Under the pieces are notes generated by a model that was not told the origin of the DNA, searched no databases, and saw only the letters and a program-made list of their open reading frames with translations. 64,000 bases of DNA from Lawsonibacter asaccharolyticus (GTDB taxonomy: Bacteria > Bacillota > Clostridia > Oscillospirales > Oscillospiraceae), in contig BFBT01000002.1 of assembly GCA_003112755.1 (NCBI GenBank), positions 310,001 through 374,000 on the forward strand. Direction: 5' to 3'. Of the stretch, positions 7,870 to 15,719 are shown one piece after another (position 1 is the stretch's first letter; every line of letters begins with the position of its first letter). Position numbers and translations under genes: made by a program.

Positions 7870-9042
7870 ATGAAACAGCAGCGGGCGGTGAAAGTGGAAC
7901 TCTACCCCACTGATGAACAGCGCATTCTGATCCATAAAACATTTGGCTGTGTTCGTGCTGTATGGAACGATATGCTTGGCGACGAGCAGGAGTTCTACGC
8001 CGCCGCCGATAAACATTTCATCCCTACCACAGCCAAGTACAAGAAGAAACGCCCATACCTCAGTGAGGTAGACAGTCTGGCCCTCTGTAATGCACAGCTG
8101 GCACTGAAGAAGGCGTTCAAGCGGTTCTTTGAGAACCCTGGACATTTTGGGCATCCCAAGTTCAAAACCAAAAAGAAGGCTAAGAAATCGTACACGACAA
8201 ACTGCCAGTATCATGTTTCCGGCCCCACAGTCTACACGGCAAAGGACGCCATACGGCTGCCAAAGCTGGGTCTGGTGAAGGCTAAGCTGTATCGCAATAC
8301 CCCTGACAATTGGGTGCTCAAGTCGGCCACCATCAGCGAGACCAAGTCGGGCCGTATCTTTTGCGCTTTGCTCTATGAGTTTGATGTTCCCGCGCCGAAG
8401 GAGGTTCTGCCAACCCTGGAGAATTCCATCGGGCTGGACTACTCCTCACCGCTGTTTTATGTGGATCACGAGAACCGGTCCCCGGACAAGCCCCAGTGGT
8501 TCCGGGAATCTGAAGCCAAGCTCGCCCATGAGCAGCGGCTGCTGTCCCACATGAAATATGGGTCAAAGAATTACATCCGGCAGCTCCACAAAATCGAGGT
8601 GCTTCAGGAGCACATTGCCAACCAGAGAAAGGACTTCGCCCACAAGGAAAGCAGGCGGATAGCCAACGCCTACGGAGCCGTGTGCGTGGAGGACCTGGAT
8701 CTGCAGGCAATGGCTCAAAGCCTGAATCTGGGCAAGGCGACAAACGACAATGGGTTTGGCATGTTTAGGGAGTTTCTCAAATACAAGCTGGAAGAGCAGG
8801 GCAAGCACCTCATCAAGGTGGATAAGTGGTACCCATCCAGCAAGACCTGCCACTACTGCGGCGGCTACTACAAGGATTTGCAGCTTGGCGAGGAGGAGTG
8901 GGTCTGCCCCCATTGTGGCAAACACATCCTCCGAAATCAGAATGCCGGCATCAATATCCGGCGGGAGGGCATCCGTCAGTTCTATGCAGAGCGGGCGGTG
9001 GAACCTGTGACTTTCTTCGAAAGTCATGTGGCAGCATCATAA
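7870..9042 (+). CDS. tnpB: TnpB RNA-guided nuclease homolog with altered RuvC-III residue
   Basis: 390 residues, AAAGGAGG before ATG 7870. The N-terminal helix-turn-helix/wedge region is followed by RuvC-I IGLDYSSPLFYVD (about residue 190), RuvC-II VCVEDLDL, a four-cysteine zinc ribbon (CHYCGG then CPHCGK) and the RuvC-III block. TnpB of this subtype normally reads RDHNAAINI there; this protein reads RNQNAGINI, so the third catalytic aspartate is asparagine (GAT to AAT, one transition). Length and reading frame are intact. Active TnpB is a guide-RNA-directed DNA nuclease that helps retain IS elements; this version may bind DNA without cutting, as TldR repressors do, or may be starting to decay. 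Confidence 0.9.
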   Translation: MKQQRAVKVELYPTDEQRILIHKTFGCVRAVWNDMLGDEQEFYAAADKHFIPTTAKYKKKRPYLSEVDSLALCNAQLALKKAFKRFFENPGHFGHPKFKTKKKAKKSYTTNCQYHVSGPTVYTAKDAIRLPKLGLVKAKLYRNTPDNWVLKSATISETKSGRIFCALLYEFDVPAPKEVLPTLENSIGLDYSSPLFYVDHENRSPDKPQWFRESEAKLAHEQRLLSHMKYGSKNYIRQLHKIEVLQEHIANQRKDFAHKESRRIANAYGAVCVEDLDLQAMAQSLNLGKATNDNGFGMFREFLKYKLEEQGKHLIKVDKWYPSSKTCHYCGGYYKDLQLGEEEWVCPHCGKHILRNQNAGINIRREGIRQFYAERAVEPVTFFESHVAAS

Positions 9043-9054
9043 TCGCAGTCCAAA

Positions 9055-9238
9055 ATATTATCTTTTGCCGGTAGGAGCACCGGCCTATGCCCGCCATTCT
9101 AGGCAGCACGGACGGGAACCGTGCCTAACATGACCGTCGAACGGGAAAAGAGAAGGCATACCTTGGCCTATGCCAGGATACGCCTGAAGCCCCCGGCTTT
9201 AGCCGTGGGGTAGCTCACTAAAGACTTTCGTAGGTCCT
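9055..9238 (+). ncRNA. TnpB guide RNA (omega/reRNA) with guide at the 3' end
   Basis: Structured DNA directly after tnpB: GCCGGT/ACCGGC and GGCACGGTT-type stems, then GCCCCCGGCTTTAGCCGTGG and the end TAGCTCAC at 9218. By family rule the following 16-20 bases (from 9219, TAAAGACTTTCG) are the guide. The solo right end at 38209 is followed by a partly similar sequence, so the true scaffold end could be a few bases later. Confidence 0.65.
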
Positions 9239-9296
9239 CGTTGTCCAAAACAAGCAACCACGCAAATTGTTGTAGCAAACAGCAAGCCATTCCCAC

Positions 9297-9326
9297 GGAA
9301 TAGTTTCGCACAAGCCCGCATAAAAC
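9297..9326 (+). promoter_or_regulatory. Replicon-type promoter (variant)
   Basis: GGAATAG, 13 bases, CGCATAAAAC, 57 bases before the start of the 248-residue gene. The bases from 9239 to 9296 hold nothing else I can identify. Confidence 0.55.
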
Positions 9327-9382
9327 ATACTTAGAAGTTCAATTTAGGGAAAATATAAAGCAGGAAGGAGAATAATGTACAT

Positions 9383-10129
9383 ATGGATATGGGCAAATAT
9401 CATAGATTCCGCAGAGTTCGCTTCGGTTATCTCCTGGAAAATGGGGTACCTGCCCATGAAGAATGTTCAGTCATGTCCGATGATCCTCAGTTGGAATTGG
9501 TGAGTGGCGTAGGCACACGAGACTTGCCGGTGGACTGGGTTCAGGCCTGTGGCATCCTGGTGTCCCGCAATGTCTTCCTGTCTGGGATTACCTGGGAGGC
9601 TCTGCGTAAGCAGGGGCTTGTCTATGGACGGAAGGTAACACTCCATGGCCAGAGCTACCTCCTCCGCTGCCCCAAGGTCGCCAATCACAGCGAATGGGAG
9701 CAGTTTGTGACTGCTACCAGCGACAATATTGAATGGAAGGGAGAGTCCAGTTTCTTCGGCCAGGAGTTCATCCCTGGTGACGGTGTGTTTCAACCGGACC
9801 GCTGCTCGGTCGTCACCCATGGGGGGAGGATCGTCAATGCCCGGGAGGTCGACAAAGCCGACTCCAACATTGGGTTCCGGATGGTTCTGGAGCCAATCGA
9901 ACCAGAACCGGTTTTGACTCGGGGTGACATCGCCCGACGCATCTCCGCTTACTGCGGCGAGTTCCGCCTGGATGGTTCGCTGGTCGACTTTTCCGACTAT
10001 GACCTGGTTATCCACCTGTGGAAGAACAGGCTCATGCCATCCGACTTTGGCCCTGGCGTTGTCCAGGATGGCGAGGTCTGCTGCATAGACCGCCAGCTTA
10101 TCCAGCATCTGTTGCTGAGCCCGGCCTGA
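9383..10129 (+). CDS. YDLVL paralogous family protein, 248 residues
   Basis: The start is ATG 9383, 12 bases after AGGAAGGAG; an out-of-frame ATG lies nearer. It has the family layout: N-terminal domain with ITWEALRKQGLVYGRKV and LHGQSYLLRCP, an IGFRMVLEPI bridge near residue 170, and a C-terminal module with GSLVDFSDYDLVIHL (residues 200-214) ending in EVCCIDRQLIQHL. It is transcribed alone from the promoter at 9297 to the terminator at 10136. No function is known. Identity with the paralogs is low and the resemblance rests on motif order, so the family grouping is an inference from alignment by eye. Confidence 0.75.
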   Translation: MDMGKYHRFRRVRFGYLLENGVPAHEECSVMSDDPQLELVSGVGTRDLPVDWVQACGILVSRNVFLSGITWEALRKQGLVYGRKVTLHGQSYLLRCPKVANHSEWEQFVTATSDNIEWKGESSFFGQEFIPGDGVFQPDRCSVVTHGGRIVNAREVDKADSNIGFRMVLEPIEPEPVLTRGDIARRISAYCGEFRLDGSLVDFSDYDLVIHLWKNRLMPSDFGPGVVQDGEVCCIDRQLIQHLLLSPA

Positions 10130-10135
10130 GCACTC

Positions 10136-10160
10136 AAAAAGCCCCCTTCGGGGGCTTTTT
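10136..10160 (+). terminator. Intrinsic terminator
   Basis: AAAAAGCCCCC, loop TTC, GGGGGCTTTTT: symmetric, active in either direction. Confidence 0.9.
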
Positions 10161-10184
10161 CTATGCTCTGAAAACCTCTGTGAA

Positions 10185-10214
10185 AAAATATATTCAAAGC
10201 AAACTGCATATAAT
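10185..10214 (+). promoter_or_regulatory. Promoter of the topoisomerase operon
   Basis: AAAATAT, 13 bases, TGCATATAAT; about 78 bases of leader precede the start at 10292. A CGTATAAT sits at 10249-10256 within the leader and could be a second start. Confidence 0.75.
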
Positions 10215-10291
10215 ATAAATGGAAAAGTTGCGCATCTGGCACCCTTTGCGTATAATGAAGTTTCGAAAGAGAAAGGAGCTGCTTTTCATAT

Positions 10292-12274
10292 ATGACTAAG
10301 AAGAAAGGCTACGGCAATGACTCAATCACTGCTCTCAAGGGCGCCGACCGGGTCCGGAAAAAACCAAGTGTTATTTTTGGTTCTGACGGGCTGGAGGGTT
10401 GCGAGCATGCCGTATTTGAGATTTTGTCCAATGCTATTGACGAGGCCCGTGCTGGCTACGGCAGCCTTATCACCATCACCCGTTATCTGGATGGATCCAT
10501 CCAGGTGGACGACCAGGGCCGCGGCTGCCCAGTAGATTGGAATGAGACAGAGCAGCGGTACAACTGGGAGTTGGTCTTTTGTGAACTCTATGCCGGCGGC
10601 AAATATGGCCGGGACGGTGACTATAAATATGCCCTGGGACTTAATGGACTTGGCTCCTGTGCTACCCAGTATGCCAGCGAATTTATGGATGTGGTCGTCA
10701 TCCGCGATGGCAAGCGATATAACCTGCATTTCGAGAAGGGCGAGAATGTTGGTGGCCTGCATGAAGAAGCGGCCCCCAAAAGCGCGCATACCGGCACCTC
10801 CATACGCTGGAAACCTGATCGGGAGGTGTTCATGGACACTGATATCCCGGCTGAGTATTTTGCTGATACCGTCAAGCGCCAGGCGGTGGTCAACGCCGGT
10901 ATTACTTTCCTCTTTCGGAATGAAACGGAGCCTGGCCGCTTTGAGGAGGTTCGGTTCCTCTATGAGCATGGACTGACCGACTATGTGACCGAGCTGGCCG
11001 GCGAAGGTACCCTGACAGTTCCTGTATTCTTCCAGTCGCCGGAGCGGTCAGGCCGGGACAGGGCTGATATGGACGACTATAAGGTCAAGCTGTCAGTGGC
11101 CTTCTGCTTCTCCAACCGGGTGCAGGTCATCGAGCACTATCACAACTCCTCATGGCTGGAATATGGCGGGTCTCCTGACCGAGCTGTGCGCTCCGGCTTT
11201 GTCTCGGCCCTGGACGCCTATCTGAAATCCCAGGGCAAGTACAATAAGGGAGAGAGTAAGATCGCCTTCCAGGACATCCAAGACTCGCTGGTGCTGGTGA
11301 CCAATGATTTCTCCACGGAGACCTCCTATGAGAACCAGACCAAGAAGGCCATCAACAATAAGTTTGTCCAGGAGGCTATGACCGATTTCCTGAAGGAGCA
11401 GCTAGAGATCTATTTTATTGAAAATCCCCTGGATGCCCAAAAAATCGCTGAGCAGGTTCTCATCAACAAGCGGGCACGGGAGAATGCTGAGAAGACGCGA
11501 CTGAACATTAAGAAGAAACTGACCGGCTCCATGGATATCTCAAACCGGGTACAGAAGTTTGTAGACTGCCGGACCCGGGACGCCAGCCGCCGGGAGCTCT
11601 ACATCGTGGAGGGCGACTCGGCTCTGGGCAGCGTCAAGCTGGCCCGGGACAGTGAATTCCAGGCTATTATGCCAGTGAGGGGCAAGATACTCAACTGTTT
11701 GAAGTCCGACTATGCCAAGATCTTCAAAAGCGAGGTCATTACAGACCTGCTCCGCGTCCTGGGCTGTGGTGTGGAGGTCAAGGATCGGCATGCCAAGGAG
11801 ATGGCCGGGTTCGACCTCTCGGCTTTACGATGGAACAAAGTAATCATCTGTACGGACGCCGATGTGGATGGGTTCCAGATCCGCACCCTCATCCTCACGA
11901 TGCTCTACCGGCTCACCCCCACCCTCATCCAGGAGGGCTATGTCTATATCGCCGAGTCGCCCCTGTTTGAGATCATCTGCAAGGGTGACACCTGGTTTGC
12001 CTACTCTAACGCCGAGAAGGACTCGGTGGTTGCCAAGCTGAAGGGAAAGAATTGCGATATCCAACGATCCAAGGGCCTGGGTGAGAATGACCCAGATATG
12101 ATGTGGCTGACGACCATGAACCCGGACACCCGCCGCCTCATCAAGGTTATGCCCGAGGATGTGGAGCAGACTGCCACTATGTTTGACCTGCTTCTGGGCG
12201 ACGACCTGCAAGGCCGTAAGAATTATATTGCCAGCGATGGGCACCTGTTCCTTGATTTGGCAGATATCTCTTAA
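10292..12274 (+). CDS. Type IIA DNA topoisomerase subunit B (ParE/GyrB-like)
   Basis: 660 residues. The GHKL ATPase domain shows EILSNAIDEA (N box), VDDQGRGCP (G1) and GLNGLGS (G2). The Toprim domain shows LYIVEGDSALG and ICTDADVDGFQIRTL, where host enzymes read DADVDGSHI. QRSKGLGE follows in the C-terminal tail. With the adjacent A subunit it would form a heterotetramer that relaxes or decatenates DNA using ATP. Length and the absence of a Toprim insertion fit ParE of Firmicutes. AAAGGAG precedes ATG 10292, and the A subunit follows 15 bases later. Divergence from chromosomal enzymes points to a replicon-specific topoisomerase, as in large phages. Whether it is a gyrase or topoisomerase IV cannot be read from the sequence alone. 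Confidence 0.93.
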   Translation: MTKKKGYGNDSITALKGADRVRKKPSVIFGSDGLEGCEHAVFEILSNAIDEARAGYGSLITITRYLDGSIQVDDQGRGCPVDWNETEQRYNWELVFCELYAGGKYGRDGDYKYALGLNGLGSCATQYASEFMDVVVIRDGKRYNLHFEKGENVGGLHEEAAPKSAHTGTSIRWKPDREVFMDTDIPAEYFADTVKRQAVVNAGITFLFRNETEPGRFEEVRFLYEHGLTDYVTELAGEGTLTVPVFFQSPERSGRDRADMDDYKVKLSVAFCFSNRVQVIEHYHNSSWLEYGGSPDRAVRSGFVSALDAYLKSQGKYNKGESKIAFQDIQDSLVLVTNDFSTETSYENQTKKAINNKFVQEAMTDFLKEQLEIYFIENPLDAQKIAEQVLINKRARENAEKTRLNIKKKLTGSMDISNRVQKFVDCRTRDASRRELYIVEGDSALGSVKLARDSEFQAIMPVRGKILNCLKSDYAKIFKSEVITDLLRVLGCGVEVKDRHAKEMAGFDLSALRWNKVIICTDADVDGFQIRTLILTMLYRLTPTLIQEGYVYIAESPLFEIICKGDTWFAYSNAEKDSVVAKLKGKNCDIQRSKGLGENDPDMMWLTTMNPDTRRLIKVMPEDVEQTATMFDLLLGDDLQGRKNYIASDGHLFLDLADIS

Positions 12275-12289
12275 AAGGAGGGCTGTATA

Positions 12290-14530
12290 ATGGCACCCAG
12301 AAAGAAAAAACAGGCAGCTGAAGCGGCCCGTGTAAGCGCTGCTGACCTGCATGTAAAGGGCTTGAAGTCAGAAGTGCAGGAGCAGCCGATCACCGACACC
12401 CTGAAATACAACTACATGCCCTACGCCATGAGCGTCATCGTTTCCCGGGCCATTCCTGAAATCGACGGATTCAAGCCCAGCCACCGGAAGCTGCTGTACA
12501 CCATGTACCAGATGCACCTGCTTGGCGGGGCCCGGACCAAGAGTGCCAATATTGTGGGCGCCACCATGAAACTGAACCCACATGGCGACGCGGCCATCTA
12601 CGATACGATGGTCCGTCTGTCCAAGGGCTATGGTGCCCTGCTCCATCCGTTTGTGGACTCCAAGGGTAACTTTGGTAAGGTCTACTCCCGGGATATGGCC
12701 TGGGCCGCCAGCCGGTACACGGAGGCTCGGCTGGATGGTATCTGCGTCGAGATGTTCCGGGATATCGACCAGAATACAGTGGATTTTGTTGACAACTACG
12801 ATGGAAAGCTGAAGGAGCCCTCCCTCCTTCCCACCACCTTCCCCAACATCTTGGTATCCGCCAACAAAGGCATCGCTGTGGGCATGGCCAGTGATATCTG
12901 CGGATTTAACTTGGGCGAGGTCTGCGATACGACCATCGCCCTCATGGAAAATCCCAACCATGATATCCTCTCCACTCTGCTGGCTCCTGACCTGCCCACC
13001 GGCGGCGAACTCCTCTATGATGAGAAGATACTGCGGAGCATCTATGAGACAGGCCGCGGGACCTTCAAGGTACGGGCCAAATGGCGGTATATTCCAAAGC
13101 AGAATGTCATTGAGATCTATGAGATCCCCTATTCGACGACTACCGAGGCCATCGTGGACAAGGTCGTTGAGCTGGTGAAGCTGGGCAAGCTGAAGGAAAT
13201 CAGTGACATCCGCGATGAGACAGACTTGTCTGGCCTGAAGCTGGCCATCGACCTGAAGCGTGGCAATGCCCCTGAGAAGACCATGCAGAAGCTGTTCAGG
13301 CTGACTCCTCTGTTGGATAGCCAGTCCTGCAACTTCAATGTTTTGATCAACGGCCAGCCCCGGGTTATGGGTGTGCGAGAGCTGCTGAACGAGTGGGTAA
13401 CCTGGCGCATGGAATGCGTGCGGCGACGGCTCAACTGGTCTATCGCCCGCAAGTCCGAGAAGTTACATCTGCTGCAGGGTCTGGAGAAGATTCTGCTGAA
13501 TATCAATAAGGCCATCAAGATCATCCGGGAGACGGAGAAGGATGCCGATGTGGTGCCCAACCTGATGGCTGGGTTTAAGATCGACGAGGTGCAGGCTGAG
13601 TTTGTGGCTAATCTGCGGCTACGGGATATCAACAAGGAGCATATCCTCAAGCGTACCAAAGAGATTGCCACTCTGGAGAAGGAGATCCACAGCCTGGAAA
13701 CGACCGTAAAGTCGCCCAAGCGCATCCAGAACTTGATTGCCAAGGAGCTGCGGGAGGTCAAAGAAAAGTATGGGACGCCCCGCCGGACTGAGATCGTCAA
13801 AGACCACCAGGATGAGGCTGTGGACGATGTAGACAACGGCGCCCCCAGCTACCAGGTCCACCTGTTTCTCTCCCAGGGGGGCTACCTGAAGAAGATCACG
13901 CCCCAGTCGCTGCGCATGGCCAGCGAGCAGAAGTACAAGGACGGCGACGGGCCGGGCCAGCAGTGGGAGGCCGATAACCAGGATGAGCTGATGGTCTTTA
14001 CAGACAAGCAGCAGTGCTACAAGACCTTTCTCAGCGAGTTCGACGACTCCAAGGCCAGCATTCTGGGCGACTATCTGCCCACCAAGTTGGGCATGGACGC
14101 TGATGAAAAAGTCCTGTGGGCCTGCCTGCCCGGCGACTATTCTGGTGATCTGGTATTCTTCTTCGAGAATGGCAAGGCTGCCCGGGTGGCTTTGTCGGCG
14201 TACCAGACGCAGACCAGGCGCAAGAAACTCATCGGAGCCTTCTCCGACAAATCGCCGGTGGTCAAGGTCCTGTGGCTGAAGGAGGATCAGGATCTGGCCG
14301 TGGGCGCCGACTCTGGTAAGACAGTCTTGTTCGATTCCTCCCTGCTGGCAGCAAAGAGTACCAGGGCCGCCCAGGGCGTAGGGGTACTCACGCTGAAGAA
14401 GGGGCAGAAGCTGGCCTGGGCTGCGATGGTAGGCGAGACGCATATCAAGCGCATCGCCCGGTATCGGGTGCGGAACATCCCGGCCGCGGGGGTCAACCTC
14501 ATTGGCGTGGATACGGCGACAGATCAATAG
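12290..14530 (+). CDS. Type IIA DNA topoisomerase subunit A (ParC/GyrA-like)
   Basis: 746 residues. The winged-helix region has GATMKLNPHGDAAIYDTMVR, equivalent to the quinolone-determining region, and the catalytic tyrosine lies in AASRYTEARLDG. A coiled coil (about 430-510) precedes a reduced C-terminal domain with beta-propeller blades but no canonical gyrase box (QRRGGKG), so ParC is the closer match. It should cut and rejoin DNA through the phosphotyrosine, driven by the upstream ATPase subunit. AAAAGGAGG precedes ATG 12290. The operon ends at the terminator at 14539. Confidence 0.93.
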   Translation: MAPRKKKQAAEAARVSAADLHVKGLKSEVQEQPITDTLKYNYMPYAMSVIVSRAIPEIDGFKPSHRKLLYTMYQMHLLGGARTKSANIVGATMKLNPHGDAAIYDTMVRLSKGYGALLHPFVDSKGNFGKVYSRDMAWAASRYTEARLDGICVEMFRDIDQNTVDFVDNYDGKLKEPSLLPTTFPNILVSANKGIAVGMASDICGFNLGEVCDTTIALMENPNHDILSTLLAPDLPTGGELLYDEKILRSIYETGRGTFKVRAKWRYIPKQNVIEIYEIPYSTTTEAIVDKVVELVKLGKLKEISDIRDETDLSGLKLAIDLKRGNAPEKTMQKLFRLTPLLDSQSCNFNVLINGQPRVMGVRELLNEWVTWRMECVRRRLNWSIARKSEKLHLLQGLEKILLNINKAIKIIRETEKDADVVPNLMAGFKIDEVQAEFVANLRLRDINKEHILKRTKEIATLEKEIHSLETTVKSPKRIQNLIAKELREVKEKYGTPRRTEIVKDHQDEAVDDVDNGAPSYQVHLFLSQGGYLKKITPQSLRMASEQKYKDGDGPGQQWEADNQDELMVFTDKQQCYKTFLSEFDDSKASILGDYLPTKLGMDADEKVLWACLPGDYSGDLVFFFENGKAARVALSAYQTQTRRKKLIGAFSDKSPVVKVLWLKEDQDLAVGADSGKTVLFDSSLLAAKSTRAAQGVGVLTLKKGQKLAWAAMVGETHIKRIARYRVRNIPAAGVNLIGVDTATDQ

Positions 14531-14538
14531 CTCCAGAA

Positions 14539-14564
14539 GGGCCGTCCGCATGGGCGGCCCTTTT
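14539..14564 (+). terminator. Intrinsic terminator of the topoisomerase operon
   Basis: GGGCCGTCC, loop GCAT, GGGCGGCCC, then TTTTCC. Confidence 0.85.
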
Positions 14565-14579
14565 CCTGCCCGGCAGCTC

Positions 14580-14609
14580 CGAATAGCCTCCGGGCAACGC
14601 GCATAGTAT
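14580..14609 (+). promoter_or_regulatory. Replicon-type promoter (variant)
   Basis: CGAATAG, 13 bases, CGCATAGTAT, 53 bases before ATG 14663. Confidence 0.55.
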
Positions 14610-14662
14610 TCGAACAGCAAGTACAATTTTTGGAAGGAAAATCAGAAGGAGATGACAAGCAT

Positions 14663-15340
14663 ATGGCAGATATAAGGCTGCTGGGAAGCATATATGTGCG
14701 CAACAAGCCGGTCCAGGTGGGAAAGAATGTCAGCCGGTATAAGGCCGATGCGCCGATTATCATTGGCGACACGGCATGCGGCCTGGAGTGCCGATGGATT
14801 ATGGCAAATGGCCTATTCGTTGCCGACCAGCCCTTTCTCGTTGGGATGACCTTCCGCCACATGAGGGACCGAAATTTCCACATGGGGGTCGAGATGCGGA
14901 TCGATGGTTCCTTGTACCGCTGCCGGCTGATGAAGACGGATCCGGATGAGGATGGCCAGCCAAGCGAATGGGACCAGCTGAAGGGCCAGCTGCTCCCGGT
15001 ATGGGGCAAAATCACCTCGGTGGTTGCTATGCGGGAGGGTGTTGTTTCAATCCGCGACGGAGAGGCCAGGCCTATTGTTTATACCTACGCGCCATGTAGT
15101 TGGTTCCCGGTACTCGAACCATTGTCCACTGTAGTCCTGTCGGAGGAGGCCATTGGGAAGAGCCTGATAGTCTCTGTGGGCGAATGCGTCGTCAGCGGAA
15201 TGTTGGAGAGTATCACCGATTACGATATTGTGATGTCCAAGGTCATTGCCAGCAAGGTTGCTCCTGAGCATATGCTGCGGATCGGCAATGGAAAAATGGT
15301 CATCACGCGGGATGCCGTATGGGCCATTAGAGAGGCATAG
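14663..15340 (+). CDS. YDLVL paralogous family protein, 225 residues
   Basis: The start is ATG 14663 after AGAAGGAG; upstream in-frame codons have no ribosome site. Family features are in order: LGSIYV near the N-terminus, an aromatic core with IDGSLYRCRLM and SEWDQLKGQ, the bridge SWFPVLEPL (about residue 150), then the C-terminal module GMLESITDYDIVMSKV and final strand MVITRDAVWAI. The C-terminal 60 residues have strand spacing like an Sm/Hfq barrel (inferred). It is monocistronic, between the topoisomerase operon and a convergent flotillin gene, with its own promoter and terminator. No function is known. Confidence 0.75.
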   Translation: MADIRLLGSIYVRNKPVQVGKNVSRYKADAPIIIGDTACGLECRWIMANGLFVADQPFLVGMTFRHMRDRNFHMGVEMRIDGSLYRCRLMKTDPDEDGQPSEWDQLKGQLLPVWGKITSVVAMREGVVSIRDGEARPIVYTYAPCSWFPVLEPLSTVVLSEEAIGKSLIVSVGECVVSGMLESITDYDIVMSKVIASKVAPEHMLRIGNGKMVITRDAVWAIREA

Positions 15341-15359
15341 CCCATGCAGCGTGAAATGG

Positions 15360-15394
15360 GAGCCCTGGCACAATGCCAGGGCTCTCATTCTTTT
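15360..15394 (+). terminator. Intrinsic terminator
   Basis: GAGCCCTGGCA, loop CAA, TGCCAGGGCTC, then TCATTCTTTT. Confidence 0.9.
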
Positions 15395-15407
15395 GTGCCA
15401 TCGGAGG

Positions 15408-15645
15408 GTCTTTTTTAACGAAGAAATGTGGCGGAGGAATTTTGTTTTGCCCGAGGTTCTCGCCGGAGTAGGTCCCCTCCGGGGCACTGTATTGGGTCCG
15501 TGAGATTTTGCCACCGGATACCTGTCCATTGTTGCGTACAACAACGGAACCTCATGGACCCGGCATAGGCTCAGGAACGGAGCCGGCTCGCAGCAACAGC
15601 ATCTAGCAAGCAAGACAACCTCAGCAGTTTTCTTCGTTAAAAAAG
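15408..15645 (+). repeat. Boundary palindrome family, copy 5 (complete)
   Basis: It opens TCTTTTTTAACGAAGAAATG and closes TTCTTCGTTAAAAAAGA. GGTCCGTGAG at 15495-15504 faces CTCATGGACC at 15551-15560 across the core CCATTGTTGCGTACAACAAC. It lies in the convergent gap between a rightward gene and flotillin, flanked by one terminator on each side. Confidence 0.85.
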
Positions 15646-15666
15646 AATTGGCAAACCCAAAACAAC

Positions 15667-15704
15667 AAAAAAAGACGGCAGGGAGAATTTCTCTCCCCGC
15701 CGTC
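15667..15704 (-). terminator. Intrinsic terminator of the flotillin gene
   Basis: On the minus strand GACGGC-GGGGAGA pairs with TCTCCC-GCCGTC and is followed by seven T. Confidence 0.85.
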
Positions 15705-15719
15705 CGGCGCGATATGATA

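Larger units (their letters stand above)
7690..9218 (+). mobile_element. IS200/IS605-superfamily element carrying tnpB only
   Basis: The left end has the subterminal hairpin CCCCCGGATTCATCCG (7701-7716) and the right end the related CCCCCGGCTTTAGCCG (9191-9205), followed by TGGGGTAGCTCAC, the usual 3' end of a TnpB element. There is no TnpA transposase, so it could move only if a Y1 transposase acted in trans. It abuts repeat copy 4. A solo copy of the same right end exists at 38153-38209. Exact ends are estimated. Confidence 0.7.
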
